DNA of 64,000 bases from an uncultured Saprospirales bacterium (GCA_937864265.1 CALMIR010000167.1:1-64000); one strand, 5' to 3'. Counted from the first letter of the stretch, positions 26,342 through 35,330 are shown. Made by a program: numbers and translations. The notes: generated by a model not told the origin, from the letters alone.

Positions 26342-27496
26342 ATGACCAATTACAGAACCTTTTTAATGGCTGTATTTATCGGGATAACCGGATTGCTACA
26401 GGCTCAACCTATTTCATACGCCGCAATAGATCGCCACGCACTTAAAGCACCAGCGCAGTTGCACCAAAACCTGCCTGCCCTAGTCGATTATTTGATAAAA
26501 GAAGCTACCTCAGATACGGAAAAAGCCAGGGCGATCTACGCCTGGATCACCCACCATATTCAATACGACGAAGCTGCAGCTCGACAAGATAAACGCATCA
26601 ATCGTTTTTTAGCAGATATTTTAAGCCGCAAAAAAGGCATTTGCTTTGATTACGCCTTATTGTTTCAAGCCATGTGCCAGCACGCGGGAATAAGCTGCCA
26701 GGTGATTTCCGGCTATGGCCGCACCAATTTAGAGGCCTATGCTTTTCCTGAAAGCCCCAACCATGCCTGGAATGCCGTGCGGCTAGATGGAGAATGGCAC
26801 CTGCTGGATGCCACCTGGGGCAGTATAAAAGGGCAAGATGCCTGGATGATACAGTACAATAGCAGCTATTTTTTGTCGCCACCTGAATTGTTTGTACTCA
26901 ACCATTTGCCCAATATGCCGATGTGGCAGTTGCAGGCTTGCCCGATTACGCCCGCTGCTTTTAAAGAAGCGGTGGCGGACATCAAAATGTTAAAAGATTC
27001 CTGCTATAATTATCGCGATAGTATCTATCATTTTTTGAAAATGCCTTTGCAGACGCAAAAATACCTGGAGGCCCAAAGCACTTATACCATATTTCAGAGT
27101 GAGGCCAACAAGCGCAATTGGAGCCACACGATGTTGGATCAAGCTGCTGCGCTATCAGATGTGGCCGATTCTTTGAAAGCGGTGGCCGACCCCGGATTGA
27201 CTGTTTTATATCAAGTGCAAGCAGAGGCTTTAGCTTGGTGCCAAAAAGCTCTAGTGCTCAACACTACCTTACAGCCCTGGCAAGAGGAGCTGTACATCGG
27301 ATTGCTGCTGGATCAGGCAGTGACTTGTTGGATGCAGGCGAATCAAGACGAGCAATGGGAAGGCCAAAAGCTGGAAAATGCCAGAGATTTGCTGACACAG
27401 GCTCAAAATCGGGCACTGGCCCTGCCAGAGGATCGATACTACCGAGCGTATGCGTTGGAGAAATGCCAGTCCTATTTGGAAATATTGAAAGAATGA
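26342..27496 (+). CDS. Exported transglutaminase-like protein
   Basis: 384 residues with a signal peptide (about 1-22, ending LQAQ). The transglutaminase-like domain (about 40-170) has the catalytic triad in order: Cys in KKGICFDYALLFQAMC, His in NHAWNAVRL and Asp in WHLLDATWGS. The C-terminal half is helical and without a recognised domain. Bacterial members of this superfamily are mostly thiol peptidases or amidases rather than cross-linkers. Stands alone and converges with the small membrane protein gene, 2 bases between stops. Confidence 0.87.
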   Translation: MTNYRTFLMAVFIGITGLLQAQPISYAAIDRHALKAPAQLHQNLPALVDYLIKEATSDTEKARAIYAWITHHIQYDEAAARQDKRINRFLADILSRKKGICFDYALLFQAMCQHAGISCQVISGYGRTNLEAYAFPESPNHAWNAVRLDGEWHLLDATWGSIKGQDAWMIQYNSSYFLSPPELFVLNHLPNMPMWQLQACPITPAAFKEAVADIKMLKDSCYNYRDSIYHFLKMPLQTQKYLEAQSTYTIFQSEANKRNWSHTMLDQAAALSDVADSLKAVADPGLTVLYQVQAEALAWCQKALVLNTTLQPWQEELYIGLLLDQAVTCWMQANQDEQWEGQKLENARDLLTQAQNRALALPEDRYYRAYALEKCQSYLEILKE

Positions 27497-27498
27497 CC

Positions 27499-27717
27499 TT
27501 ACAACAGGGCCATCACGTGCAAAATAAGGTTGATGAGCATAATCGCGATTAACGCCAAAGAGCCGATCCGCAACCACCAGGCATTTTTGACGCGAAAAGC
27601 TTCTGCGTTTTTTTGGGCAACGGCATCCTTGCTGCGCATACGCCCAATAGCAAATAAGTAAAGGTAAATGCCAAGTCCTAAAAGCAACAATTCGAACAAC
27701 AAACCGATGTATTCCAT
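27499..27717 (-). CDS. Small two-helix membrane protein
   Basis: 72 residues with two hydrophobic helices (about 4-24 and 50-70) separated by a basic, cytoplasmic-type loop RMRSKDAVAQKNAEAFRVKN. I do not recognise a family. It is taken as real because the hydrophobic pattern and charge distribution are coherent, the frame fills the space between the transglutaminase and asparaginase-like genes, and it has an ATG start. It may be co-transcribed with the asparaginase-like gene upstream on the same strand (45 bases apart). Confidence 0.7.
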   Translation of the reverse strand: MEYIGLLFELLLLGLGIYLYLFAIGRMRSKDAVAQKNAEAFRVKNAWWLRIGSLALIAIMLINLILHVMALL

Positions 27718-27762
27718 AATTCGCTAAATGATGATTCTGGAGATTGTTCAGTACCAAAAAAA

Positions 27763-28254
27763 CTATCCCAATTCCTCAAAAAATCCTGTTTTTGTATTTT
27801 TCCGCACTTTGTTCCAGTCGAAATAGCGCCCATTCATGGCGATATAAACGCCTGGTGAAAGGATCTGAACGAAAGCCAACGCACTGCCCAAATTGAAAAA
27901 ACCATCGGAGGAGGTGCCAAATGCATAGGGGATCATCGCACCCGTTAAGACAATAGTTTTGTTTAAAATACCCGCATTGGCTAAAAAATGAGCCGTTTCC
28001 ACCATGCGATCGGTTCCATGGGTGATCAGGATTTTGTCATAATTGGATCGTCGGCAATTGTACGCAATAATGCCCCAATCTTCTTCTGAAAAATCCAGGC
28101 TATCCAACATCATCAGCGTTTTTACATCTATATCCACCGTACAGCGCCCCAATTCAAACATAGCAGGCAAATGGGTATCTTTAAAATACAAAGTGCCATC
28201 GATGTAATTGTATTCCTTATCAAAAGTACCTCCTGTGACAAAAACTTGTATCAT
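27763..28254 (-). CDS. Short asparaginase-like domain protein
   Basis: 163 residues matching only the N-terminal domain of type I/II L-asparaginases. It carries both catalytic threonine motifs, TGGTFDK near the start and ILITHGTDRM, followed by VLTGAMIPYAFGTSSDGFFNLGSAL. The C-terminal domain of full asparaginases (about 330 residues) is missing, yet there is no sign of truncation: the frame ends cleanly. Such single-domain proteins form a known short subfamily whose substrate is unsure. ATG 28254 is preferred to a TTG three codons upstream. Confidence 0.8.
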   Translation of the reverse strand: MIQVFVTGGTFDKEYNYIDGTLYFKDTHLPAMFELGRCTVDIDVKTLMMLDSLDFSEEDWGIIAYNCRRSNYDKILITHGTDRMVETAHFLANAGILNKTIVLTGAMIPYAFGTSSDGFFNLGSALAFVQILSPGVYIAMNGRYFDWNKVRKNTKTGFFEELG

Positions 28255-28489
28255 AAGTTCCAAAAATGGTTCAAAGGGACAAAATTAAGGAAAGAAGTTG
28301 GAATGTCAGGCTGTCTCTGGCCTAGATGCAAGGATTAGGGTTTCCAGGTGTTTCAAAAGCGGACGCTTGTTGTTCAGATTTGAACATTTTGAGGAGTAGG
28401 ATTATTCCCAAGTTGTTGATTATTAGCTCTTTGTAAGATAGGCATGGAAGTTGATGCTGTTTTATAACCAGAATTAGTTTTTTTACTCA

Positions 28490-28813
28490 ATGCAAAATAA
28501 TCCAGCTATGCTACAACTTGCCATCCCTATCCCCAACATCAAAGGCCGCCAGGACATAGAAATTGAGATGACTATCAACGGCAAGTGCCAAAAAATGCGG
28601 TTTCGGGTCGAAGTTTACCATTGGACGGAATGCCGTCAGATCACAGAGAATCGCATTGCCTGCATCCGCGATCTGGTACACGATTATGAAAATGAGTGGA
28701 TGATCTATTCCATAGGCTCCCCCACAGAGGAATACGTGCCCCTCACTTTTGTGAAAACAGAACATTGGTTGGCGCAAAGAACTTGGATACATCAAAGCAT
28801 TCAGGCGATGTAG
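28490..28813 (+). CDS. Conserved-looking hypothetical protein
   Basis: 107 residues, soluble, no signal peptide. Reads as a compact mixed domain: LAIPIPNIKGRQDIEIEMTI, RFRVEVYHWTECR, CIRDLVHDYENEWMIYSIG, VPLTFVKTEHWL. I do not recognise it. It is accepted because the composition is protein-like throughout. A second Met at 28508 could also be the start. The upstream gap (28255-28489) shows no strong promoter. Confidence 0.65.
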   Translation: MQNNPAMLQLAIPIPNIKGRQDIEIEMTINGKCQKMRFRVEVYHWTECRQITENRIACIRDLVHDYENEWMIYSIGSPTEEYVPLTFVKTEHWLAQRTWIHQSIQAM

Positions 28814-28824
28814 TGTTGTGAAAT

Positions 28825-28880
28825 CTTGAAACCACCCGCCTTTCAGTCGCCCGCACGGATCGGACTGGGGCAGGAAAACT
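28825..28880. repeat. GC-rich repeated motif, site 1
   Basis: CTTGAAACCACCCGCCT at the left and GGGGCAGGAAAA at the right, both found again at 37329-37402 near the end of trxB. It lies between two convergent stop codons, so it may serve as a terminator-type element. Confidence 0.5.
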
Positions 28881-29427
28881 AAAATAAGTCCCTTTCCAAC
28901 AGGAAAAAAAAAGGTTGTTCCATCCCTTTCATGTCCATACAGCCCAGTAGCGTATGATCATTTACCTTTCGGAAAATGTCATTGATGGGCAAATGATCGT
29001 AGATCATAGTGGCACTGGTTTTGCCGCGAAAAGTAGTCAGGCGCAAGCGTGCTTTCGAGCGATTGGTACGAAGCAATGGCCTGAATAGCAGAAATAATTG
29101 ACGCATCAAAGCACTTTGAGGCAATTTCCACTTCAAGGCCAGGGAAAAAGGAAGTAAGGCCGGGTTGACTTTAAAAAGCTTACCTTTGTTGTCAAGAAAC
29201 AGCAAAGGATGCACTTTTTCGGTATTTTCGAAAATCTTGCCGTACCAACCATAGGTTTCCAACATGCCATCCATGGCGTGGTTAGTGGCTATACCTTTTC
29301 CGATCCATTGCCCGATCATTTCTTCTACACTTACTATTTCCAATTGATCGAAAAGCACCATCAGATCGGACGTCGTGCCATATTGCCCGGCGTTCAGTGC
29401 CTCAGCAATGCTATTTTGAGTAATCAT
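28879..29427 (-). CDS. GXWXG and DUF4334 domain protein
   Basis: 182 residues. The N-terminal part has the GXWXG domain: MIGQWIGKGIATNHAMDGML then YGWYGKIFEN. The C-terminal part matches DUF4334: YDHLPINDIFRKVNDHTLLGCMDMKG followed by FFFLLERD. The two domains occur together in a family of unknown function found mostly in actinobacteria and scattered other phyla. No signal peptide. ATG 29427 is used; an in-frame TTG lies 7 codons upstream. Divergent from ffh. Confidence 0.82.
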   Translation of the reverse strand: MITQNSIAEALNAGQYGTTSDLMVLFDQLEIVSVEEMIGQWIGKGIATNHAMDGMLETYGWYGKIFENTEKVHPLLFLDNKGKLFKVNPALLPFSLALKWKLPQSALMRQLFLLFRPLLRTNRSKARLRLTTFRGKTSATMIYDHLPINDIFRKVNDHTLLGCMDMKGMEQPFFFLLERDLF

Positions 29428-29500
29428 ATCTAGTCGTTTTGTTCCCAAGATACAGGAAATTGGCGATTCAGCGATAAAATCCAGCTACTCAACAAAAGCA

Positions 29501-29532
29501 TTTGGGAAACTACCCATGCTGACTTATATTTG
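29501..29532 (+). promoter_or_regulatory. Bacteroidota promoter of ffh
   Basis: TTTG (29501-29504), 20 bases, then TATATTTG (29525-29532), a perfect match to the TTTG-N-TAnnTTTG pattern. The ffh ATG follows 26 bases later. This is the best promoter in the window. Confidence 0.7.
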
Positions 29533-29558
29533 CATTCCTGTTCAATAACAACAACAAC

Positions 29559-30926
29559 ATGTTTGAAAGCTTAAGCGAAAGATTAGAGGGTGCGTTTAAG
29601 ACGCTAAAAGGAGAAAACAAACTCACCGAAATCAATATAGCCGAGTCGGTCAAGGAAATCAGGCGTGCCCTGGTAGCTGCCGACGTCAACTATAAAATTG
29701 CCAAGGAGTTCACCGATACGGTAAAAGACAAAGCCTTAGGCTCGGCCAACGAGTTGAAAAACGTCAAGCCAGGCGAGTTGATGGTCAAAATCGTCCACGA
29801 CGAACTGGTTCAGCTCATCGGCGGCACGACTCAGGAGATCAACATAAAGGGAAAGCCAGCTGTTATCTTGATTTCTGGTTTGCAAGGTTCTGGTAAAACA
29901 ACTTTTTCTGGAAAACTGGCCTATTACCTCAAAACAGAAAAGAAAAAAAGCCCACTGCTGGTAGCCTGCGACGTTTACCGTCCGGCAGCCATCAACCAGT
30001 TGGGCGTGCTGGGCCAGCAAATCAATGTACCGGTTTATAAAGAAGAGGACAATAAAAACCCGGTTCAAATAGCCCTTAAATCCATCGCCCATGCGCAAGC
30101 CCACAACCACGATGTGGTCATTGTGGATACTGCGGGTCGCCTTTCCGTGGACGAAGAGATGATGAAAGAGATCGCCAACATCAAAGAAGCGATCCTACCG
30201 CAAGAAACGCTTTTTGTGGTGGATTCCATGACGGGACAGGATGCCGTTAATACCGCCAAAGCTTTCAACGACCGCATCAATTACGATGGGGTGGTTTTGA
30301 CCAAGCTCGATGGCGATACACGCGGTGGTGCGGCGCTTTCCATCAAATATACCGTTGGTAAACCCATCAAATTTGTCAGTACCGGCGAAAAAATGAACAC
30401 ACTCGATGTGTTTCATCCCGACCGGATGGCCAATCGTATCCTCGGTATGGGGGATATCGTTTCTTTTGTGGAATTGGCTGAACGCCAGTTTGATGATGAG
30501 CAGGTTAAGAAGCTGGAAAAGAAAATCAAGAAAAATAAGTTTGATTTCAACGACTTTTTGGATCAGATCAACCAAATCCGACGGATGGGCGATCTGAAGA
30601 GTTTGATGAATATGATTCCCGGATTCAGCAAAATGACCAAGGGGCTGGACATTGACAACAGCGCTTTCAGCAAAGTGGAATCCATCATCTTTTCCATGAC
30701 ACCGCAGGAGCGCGCCAATCCGGAGATCATGAATATCAGCCGCAAAAACCGAATCGCCAAAGGTTGCGGCCAAAACCTGGATGAAATTAATCGCTTCATC
30801 AAGACTTTCGAACAAATGAAGAACATGATGCACCAAATGTCAAAAATGCCGGATATGGGTATGATGGCAGGAGGAGGTGCTCGTGGCAGTGCTAGAAAAA
30901 TGGGGGGACGATTGAAGCGTAGATGA
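29559..30926 (+). CDS. ffh: Signal recognition particle GTPase
   Basis: 455 residues, the SRP54 homologue that binds signal sequences on nascent membrane proteins and docks with FtsY. An N domain (1-85) precedes the G domain with SGLQGSGKTTFSGKLA (G1), DTAGRLSVDEEM (G3), TKLDGDTRGGAALS (G4 region) and KFVSTGEKM. The methionine-rich M domain (about 310-440) holds the RNA-binding segment and ends in a Met/Gly/Arg tail (MKNMMHQMSKMPDMGMM). Length matches Ffh. Single-gene unit with its own promoter. Confidence 0.97.
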   Translation: MFESLSERLEGAFKTLKGENKLTEINIAESVKEIRRALVAADVNYKIAKEFTDTVKDKALGSANELKNVKPGELMVKIVHDELVQLIGGTTQEINIKGKPAVILISGLQGSGKTTFSGKLAYYLKTEKKKSPLLVACDVYRPAAINQLGVLGQQINVPVYKEEDNKNPVQIALKSIAHAQAHNHDVVIVDTAGRLSVDEEMMKEIANIKEAILPQETLFVVDSMTGQDAVNTAKAFNDRINYDGVVLTKLDGDTRGGAALSIKYTVGKPIKFVSTGEKMNTLDVFHPDRMANRILGMGDIVSFVELAERQFDDEQVKKLEKKIKKNKFDFNDFLDQINQIRRMGDLKSLMNMIPGFSKMTKGLDIDNSAFSKVESIIFSMTPQERANPEIMNISRKNRIAKGCGQNLDEINRFIKTFEQMKNMMHQMSKMPDMGMMAGGGARGSARKMGGRLKRR

Positions 30927-31016
30927 GGAGTAGTCAAAGAGCTACCTACTGGAAAGACGAGGCTGATCCAAAATTAATGCCCTAAAATACTACTATAATA
31001 CGATACCGAACTACTT

Positions 31017-31949
31017 CTATCCCCCTACAAACAAAGCAGAAATAGAGCGGTGTTCATGTGTATTCCGAATGGCTCGAGAAAAGAGCTTGGAAGCAGATAA
31101 AACCTTGATTTTGGCTGATTGCTGCCTCAATGGAATCGTATCACAAACAATTAATTCTTCCAGATGAGATGCTTCCACACGGTCGTAGGCATCTCCCGAG
31201 AGTACCGGATGGGTACATAATGCGCGAACACTTCTGGCACCTTTTGCTTTTAAAACCTCAGCCGCCCGGCACAGCGTACCTGCGGTATCCACCAAATCAT
31301 CGATGAGAATGACATCCGCCTCTTCCACATCGCCAATGACGGTCATTTCGGCTACTTCATTGGCTTTGCGGCGGTACTTGTCGCAAATAACTAGGCTTTT
31401 CCCAAAATGGTTGGCAAAAGTTCGGGTGCGCTTGGTGCCGCCCACATCGGGAGAAGCAAAAATGAGGTTTTCCAGATTCAGTTCCTGGATATAGGGAATA
31501 TAGATGGCTTCGCTTTTAAGGTGATCAACCGGGACATTAAAGAAGCCCTGAATTTGATCGGCATGCAAATCCATGGTCATGATGCGATCTGCGCCAGCAG
31601 CTTCTAGCAGATTGGCCACCAATTTGGCAGAAATCGGTACTCTGGGTTTGTCCTTGCGATCTTGGCGGGCATAGCCAAAGTAAGGAATAACTGCCGTGAT
31701 ATAACCTGCTGATGCGCGTTTGGCTGCGTCGATCATAAGCAGCAGTTCCATCAGGTTTTCAGAAGGTTGCCCAGTGGATTGGATAAAAAACACATAGGCA
31801 CCCCGCACCGATTCGTTGATCACCGGCTGAATTTCGCCGTCGCTGAAACGATCAATACTCAGATCTCCCAAGGATTGGCCATAGTGGTCAGCAATACTGG
31901 TAGCGAGGTAACGCGAATTGGTACCAGAAAACAACTTTACTTCAACCAT
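31017..31949 (-). CDS. prs: Ribose-phosphate pyrophosphokinase
   Basis: PRPP synthetase, which transfers pyrophosphate from ATP to ribose 5-phosphate for purine, pyrimidine, His and Trp synthesis. Landmarks: KLFSGTNSRYLA, RFSDGEIQPVI, the flexible ATP loop in PYFGYARQDRKDKPR, the catalytic MDLHADQIQGFF and the ribose-phosphate loop VILIDDLVDTAGT. ATG 31949 gives 310 residues, the family norm; a GTG at 31973 would add eight residues. A TACCTTTG -7 element lies upstream at 31994-32001. Confidence 0.96.
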   Translation of the reverse strand: MVEVKLFSGTNSRYLATSIADHYGQSLGDLSIDRFSDGEIQPVINESVRGAYVFFIQSTGQPSENLMELLLMIDAAKRASAGYITAVIPYFGYARQDRKDKPRVPISAKLVANLLEAAGADRIMTMDLHADQIQGFFNVPVDHLKSEAIYIPYIQELNLENLIFASPDVGGTKRTRTFANHFGKSLVICDKYRRKANEVAEMTVIGDVEEADVILIDDLVDTAGTLCRAAEVLKAKGARSVRALCTHPVLSGDAYDRVEASHLEELIVCDTIPLRQQSAKIKVLSASKLFSRAIRNTHEHRSISALFVGG

Positions 31950-31993
31950 TTGATTTGAATTCAGATTTTCCACCTAGAGTCGAGGATTGGCTG

Positions 31994-32001
31994 CAAAGGT
32001 A
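31994..32001 (-). promoter_or_regulatory. -7 box for prs
   Basis: TACCTTTG on the minus strand, 44 bases before ATG 31949. A TTG lies 23 bases further upstream, at the long end of the usual spacing. Confidence 0.45.
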
Positions 32002-32105
32002 CAAACTCTAATGGTAGTTTTGGACAATATCTGAAATCAAACTTCAAAAACTGTCCATATCAAGCAATTGTATGCTATTTCGGTTTCTCACCCAACTTGA
32101 GGAAC

Positions 32106-32335
<230 letters not shown>

Positions 32336-32345
<10 letters not shown>

Positions 32346-32737
32346 TCTTGACACAACTCTATCAATACCCCGTTGCTTGTTTTCGGATGCACAAAACAGA
32401 TGAGTTTGTTGTCTGCTCCCCGCTTGGGTGTTTCCTGAAGCAGTTGAAAGCCTTCCTGACGCAGCCGATCCATCTCCTCGTAAATATTGGCTACTTCGAA
32501 TGCAATGTGGTGGATACCTTCGCCACGTTTTTCCAGGTATTTGGCGATGGCACTAGTTGGAGCGGTGGCTTCAAGTAATTCTATTTTTGACTCGCCAATT
32601 TGAAAAAAAGAAGTTTTTACGTGCTCTGACTCAACTTCTTCTATTTTGTAGTGGGGTTTACCCAGTATTTTTTCAAAAAGAGCGTTGCCCTCTTCCAGGT
32701 TTTTTACCGCAATACCTATGTGTTCTAATCGCAGCAT
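32336..32737 (-). CDS. mce: Methylmalonyl-CoA epimerase
   Basis: 133 residues of the vicinal-oxygen-chelate fold, interconverting (2R)- and (2S)-methylmalonyl-CoA between propionyl-CoA and succinyl-CoA. Metal ligands sit in LEHIGIAV (His), FFQIGESKIELLE (Glu), GIHHIAFEV (His) and NGVLIELCQE (Glu). Length is normal for the family. The gene ends IELCQEIG and its TGA stop comes from the adjoining hexamer repeat. It lies 39 bases downstream of the metal ABC ATPase gene on the same strand. Confidence 0.93.
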
Positions 32738-32776
32738 ACTTGGTTTTGTTTGTCAAAATGAAGTGATGGTGAATCG

Positions 32777-33526
32777 TTATGATTTATAAAGCTGTGGATG
32801 TTGCAATATAGGCAATTGTCCGCTATAGGTGGCAGCAATATTTTCATCGGTAAAGGTAGTTTCGGTTGGGCCAAAAGCAATAAGACGTTGATTGAGCAAA
32901 ATGACCTGATCGAAATAGTTGCGAACTGTTGACAAATCGTGGTGAACGACGAGCAAGGTCTTGCCCTGTTTGGCCAAGCGCTTCAATATTTGAATGATTT
33001 TTTCTTCGGTCGTGATGTCCACGCCTACAAATGGCTCATCCAGGAAAAAAATGGAGGCCTCCTGACAAAGCGCCCGAGCCAAAAACACCCGTTGTTGTTG
33101 GCCACCCGATAATTCGCCAATCTGGCGATGTTGATAGGCTTCCATCCCAACTTCTTTTAAGGCATTGAAAGCCATCGCTTTATCCTGGGTGTTGAGGCGC
33201 TGGTATATTTTTTTGTACGGATAACGCCCTATTAATACAATATCTAGAACAGTGGCGGGGAAAGTCCAGTCCACTTCGCTCTTTTGAGGAATATAGACCA
33301 CTTCTTTTCGGCACTCGTCAATGGATTTGCCATTGATTCGAATCACGCCACTATCGGTATGAATTAACCCCAAAATAGCCTTAAAAAGGGTGGATTTGCC
33401 AGCCCCGTTTGGGCCGATAAGGCCATAAACACCGCCCTGGGGGATTTGCATATAAATATTCGTTAAAACCCTTTTACGGTCATACGAAACGGATAAGCCG
33501 CTAATGTCAATCATGCCGTTTTCCAT
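32777..33526 (-). CDS. Metal ABC transporter ATP-binding protein (Mn/Zn/Fe type)
   Basis: 249 residues, an ABC ATPase of the ZnuC/MntB/SitB group. Walker A GPNGAGKST, Q-loop YIPQKSEVDWTFPATV (the EVDW segment is typical of manganese/iron chelate systems), signature LSGGQQQR, Walker B IFFLDEPFVGVD and switch His in VHHDL. The start ATG 33526 overlaps the binding-protein stop as TGATG, so translation is coupled. No permease gene follows; the next gene is mce. Confidence 0.92.
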   Translation of the reverse strand: MENGMIDISGLSVSYDRKRVLTNIYMQIPQGGVYGLIGPNGAGKSTLFKAILGLIHTDSGVIRINGKSIDECRKEVVYIPQKSEVDWTFPATVLDIVLIGRYPYKKIYQRLNTQDKAMAFNALKEVGMEAYQHRQIGELSGGQQQRVFLARALCQEASIFFLDEPFVGVDITTEEKIIQILKRLAKQGKTLLVVHHDLSTVRNYFDQVILLNQRLIAFGPTETTFTDENIAATYSGQLPILQHPQLYKS

Positions 33527-34554
33527 CAGCCGTTCAATTTTTTTGCTACCAGGAAGAAGCCTGCAACCAGCGCTAAGCCCAGTATAAGGTACCACCAAAC
33601 GTTAGACTTAGCACTTCCATTATCCGATACCTTCTCCGGTTCTTTTTGCTTACTCAGCGCGGCGACGATCGTATTGGTATTGTAGCGCAACATATCGAGA
33701 TAGGAAGGGGCTGGACTGTCTTTATCACCTATTGAATCGGAATACAGTTGCCCGCCAATGATAATGTGGTTGTCCGTTGCGATTTGTTTCAACAGGCGGG
33801 GGTTCACCGTGGTTTCGATAAATACAGCAGGCACTTGGTTTTCCCGTATCACCTTATTGAGCCGCTGTATATCAGAAGTCTGTGCTTCTGCATCGGTCGA
33901 AGTACCTAATATGGCTTCCACCTTAATGCCATAGCGGCGGGCGTAATACCGGAACGCATCGTGTGACGTAATCAGGATGCGTTGTTTTTCCGGTATCTTT
34001 TGGATTTCCTGACGGATAAAAGCATCCATATCCTCCAATTGCTGTCGGTAAACTTCGTAATTGAAATCGATTGCTTCGGCGTGTTCGGGCACCAGCTCCT
34101 TTAAAGCAAGGCGTATATTATTGATGTAGGTTAAACCGTGATAGGCATCCATCCAGGCATGCGGATCGGTGGAGTTTTTGTATTTTTCACTTTCTATTGG
34201 CATGATGCCTTCGGTGATAGTAACGATTTTGGCTTTGGTGCCGGAGTTGGCGATCATTTCATTTAACCAACCTTCAAAAGTCAGGCCATTAATCAAAATT
34301 AAATCGGCCTTGGTCGCCAATTGGGCATCAGCAGGCGTAGGCTCATAGATGTGCGGGTCTCCCCCTATGGGCACTACGGTTTGTATGTCAACAAATGCAC
34401 CAGCCAAATTCTCCGCCATATCGGCAAAAATGGAAGCACTAGCTACCACCAAAGGCTTATTCTGAGCGGGTAATGATGTAGCCCATAAAAACAAACTGCT
34501 TGCTAACAAACAGAAGCGGGGGGTTATTTTTTTTGAATAAACAAGTTTTGACAT
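33526..34554 (-). CDS. Metal ABC transporter substrate-binding protein with C-terminal membrane helix
   Basis: 342 residues of the TroA/ZnuA cluster-9 family. A signal peptide (about 1-30) is followed by two lobes joined by a long helix. Probable metal ligands are His in GGDPHIYEPT, His in DPHAWMD, His/Asp in LITSHDAF and Glu/Asp in VFIETTVNP and LYSDSIG. The His-rich loop of zinc-specific members is absent, which favours Mn or Fe. A second hydrophobic helix near the C-terminus (about 318-336) followed by KKLNG is unusual for a binding protein and suggests membrane anchoring. It overlaps the regulator gene by 31 bases. Confidence 0.9.
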   Translation of the reverse strand: MSKLVYSKKITPRFCLLASSLFLWATSLPAQNKPLVVASASIFADMAENLAGAFVDIQTVVPIGGDPHIYEPTPADAQLATKADLILINGLTFEGWLNEMIANSGTKAKIVTITEGIMPIESEKYKNSTDPHAWMDAYHGLTYINNIRLALKELVPEHAEAIDFNYEVYRQQLEDMDAFIRQEIQKIPEKQRILITSHDAFRYYARRYGIKVEAILGTSTDAEAQTSDIQRLNKVIRENQVPAVFIETTVNPRLLKQIATDNHIIIGGQLYSDSIGDKDSPAPSYLDMLRYNTNTIVAALSKQKEPEKVSDNGSAKSNVWWYLILGLALVAGFFLVAKKLNG

Positions 34555-35186
34555 ACTTTTTTAGACAAGATTTGCTCTTGGTCAGAGCGGTTTAAAATTT
34601 TGATCGATTCGTCATAGTCAAAGCGTTCCAATAGCTGAATTTCGGCGCCAAGCCCCAGATTCATGCGATCGAGAAACTGTAAAAAGGTGGCGGAGTGGTC
34701 TTGCACGCCAACAACAATACCGCTCTCACCAACGCTAAGCTCAGAAAGCGGGTATTGCCGGCGGAAGGTAAAATTGCCAGCCGCATCTGGTATGGGATCC
34801 CCGTGGGGATCAAATTTGGGAAAACCCAGGTATTTATCCAGTCGCTCGACTAATTCTGCCGATTTGATATGCTCCAACTGCTCGGCGATGTCGTGCACCT
34901 CATCCCAGGAGAAATTCAGCTCAGTGACCAAAAAAACTTCCCAAAGGCGATGTTTTCGTATGAGGCGCTTGGCCGCTTTTTCACCCTCTGTGCTGAGCGT
35001 TACCCCTTTGTATCTTTCATAATGGATCAGGCTTTTTTCCGACAGGCGCTTCACCATATCTGTTACAGAGGCTGCCGTAGTATTGATTTCTGCTGAAATA
35101 GCATTGGTACTAACCGGTTCTCCGTCTCTTTCTGAAATTTTGAAAATTATCTTCAAATAATTTTCTTCCGTTTGAGAAATTTCCAT
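34524..35186 (-). CDS. DtxR/MntR-family metal-dependent regulator
   Basis: 220 residues: N-terminal winged helix (ISQTEENYLKIIFKISE, AISAEINTTAASVTDMVKRL, LIHYERYKGVTLSTEGE), dimerisation/metal domain (LIRKHRLWEVFLV, WDEVHDIAEQLEHIKS, VERLDKYLGFPKFDPHGDPIP) and a C-terminal FeoA/SH3-like domain. Family members repress metal uptake when Mn or Fe is plentiful. It heads the operon with the binding protein and ATPase. A dyad overlapping its promoter (35224-35241) is a good candidate operator, implying autoregulation. Confidence 0.92.
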   Translation of the reverse strand: MEISQTEENYLKIIFKISERDGEPVSTNAISAEINTTAASVTDMVKRLSEKSLIHYERYKGVTLSTEGEKAAKRLIRKHRLWEVFLVTELNFSWDEVHDIAEQLEHIKSAELVERLDKYLGFPKFDPHGDPIPDAAGNFTFRRQYPLSELSVGESGIVVGVQDHSATFLQFLDRMNLGLGAEIQLLERFDYDESIKILNRSDQEQILSKKVCQNLFIQKK

Positions 35187-35208
35187 AAGCTTATTTTCTT
35201 ATGTGATA

Positions 35209-35216
35209 CAAAAATA
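35209..35216 (-). promoter_or_regulatory. -7 box of the dtxR-like operon
   Basis: TATTTTTG on the minus strand, a perfect TAnnTTTG, 22 bases before the ATG. The dyad at 35224-35241 begins 7 bases further upstream. Confidence 0.5.
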
Positions 35217-35223
35217 ATAAAAT

Positions 35224-35241
35224 TTTAGATTGGGCTAAAAA
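35224..35241. promoter_or_regulatory. Putative DtxR/MntR operator
   Basis: TTTTAG-ATTGGG-CTAAAA is a perfect 6-6-6 dyad between the -33 and -7 positions of the regulator's own promoter. A related half, AAATTTAGCTCAAG, lies at 35267-35280 in inverted orientation. DtxR-family operators are A/T-rich dyads of this kind; which metal is sensed cannot be read from the site. Confidence 0.45.
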
Positions 35242-35330
35242 TATTTTTTTATTATTTTTAAAAATAAATTTAGCTCAAGATTTTGAAGAAGCAATCTCCA
35301 TAATAATCCAGCGAAATACCTATAAAATTA

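Noticed and set aside
31949..31973. GTG start for prs
   Set aside because: ATG 31949 gives the family length; the extra eight residues are not seen in typical PRPP synthetases, though GTG cannot be excluded.
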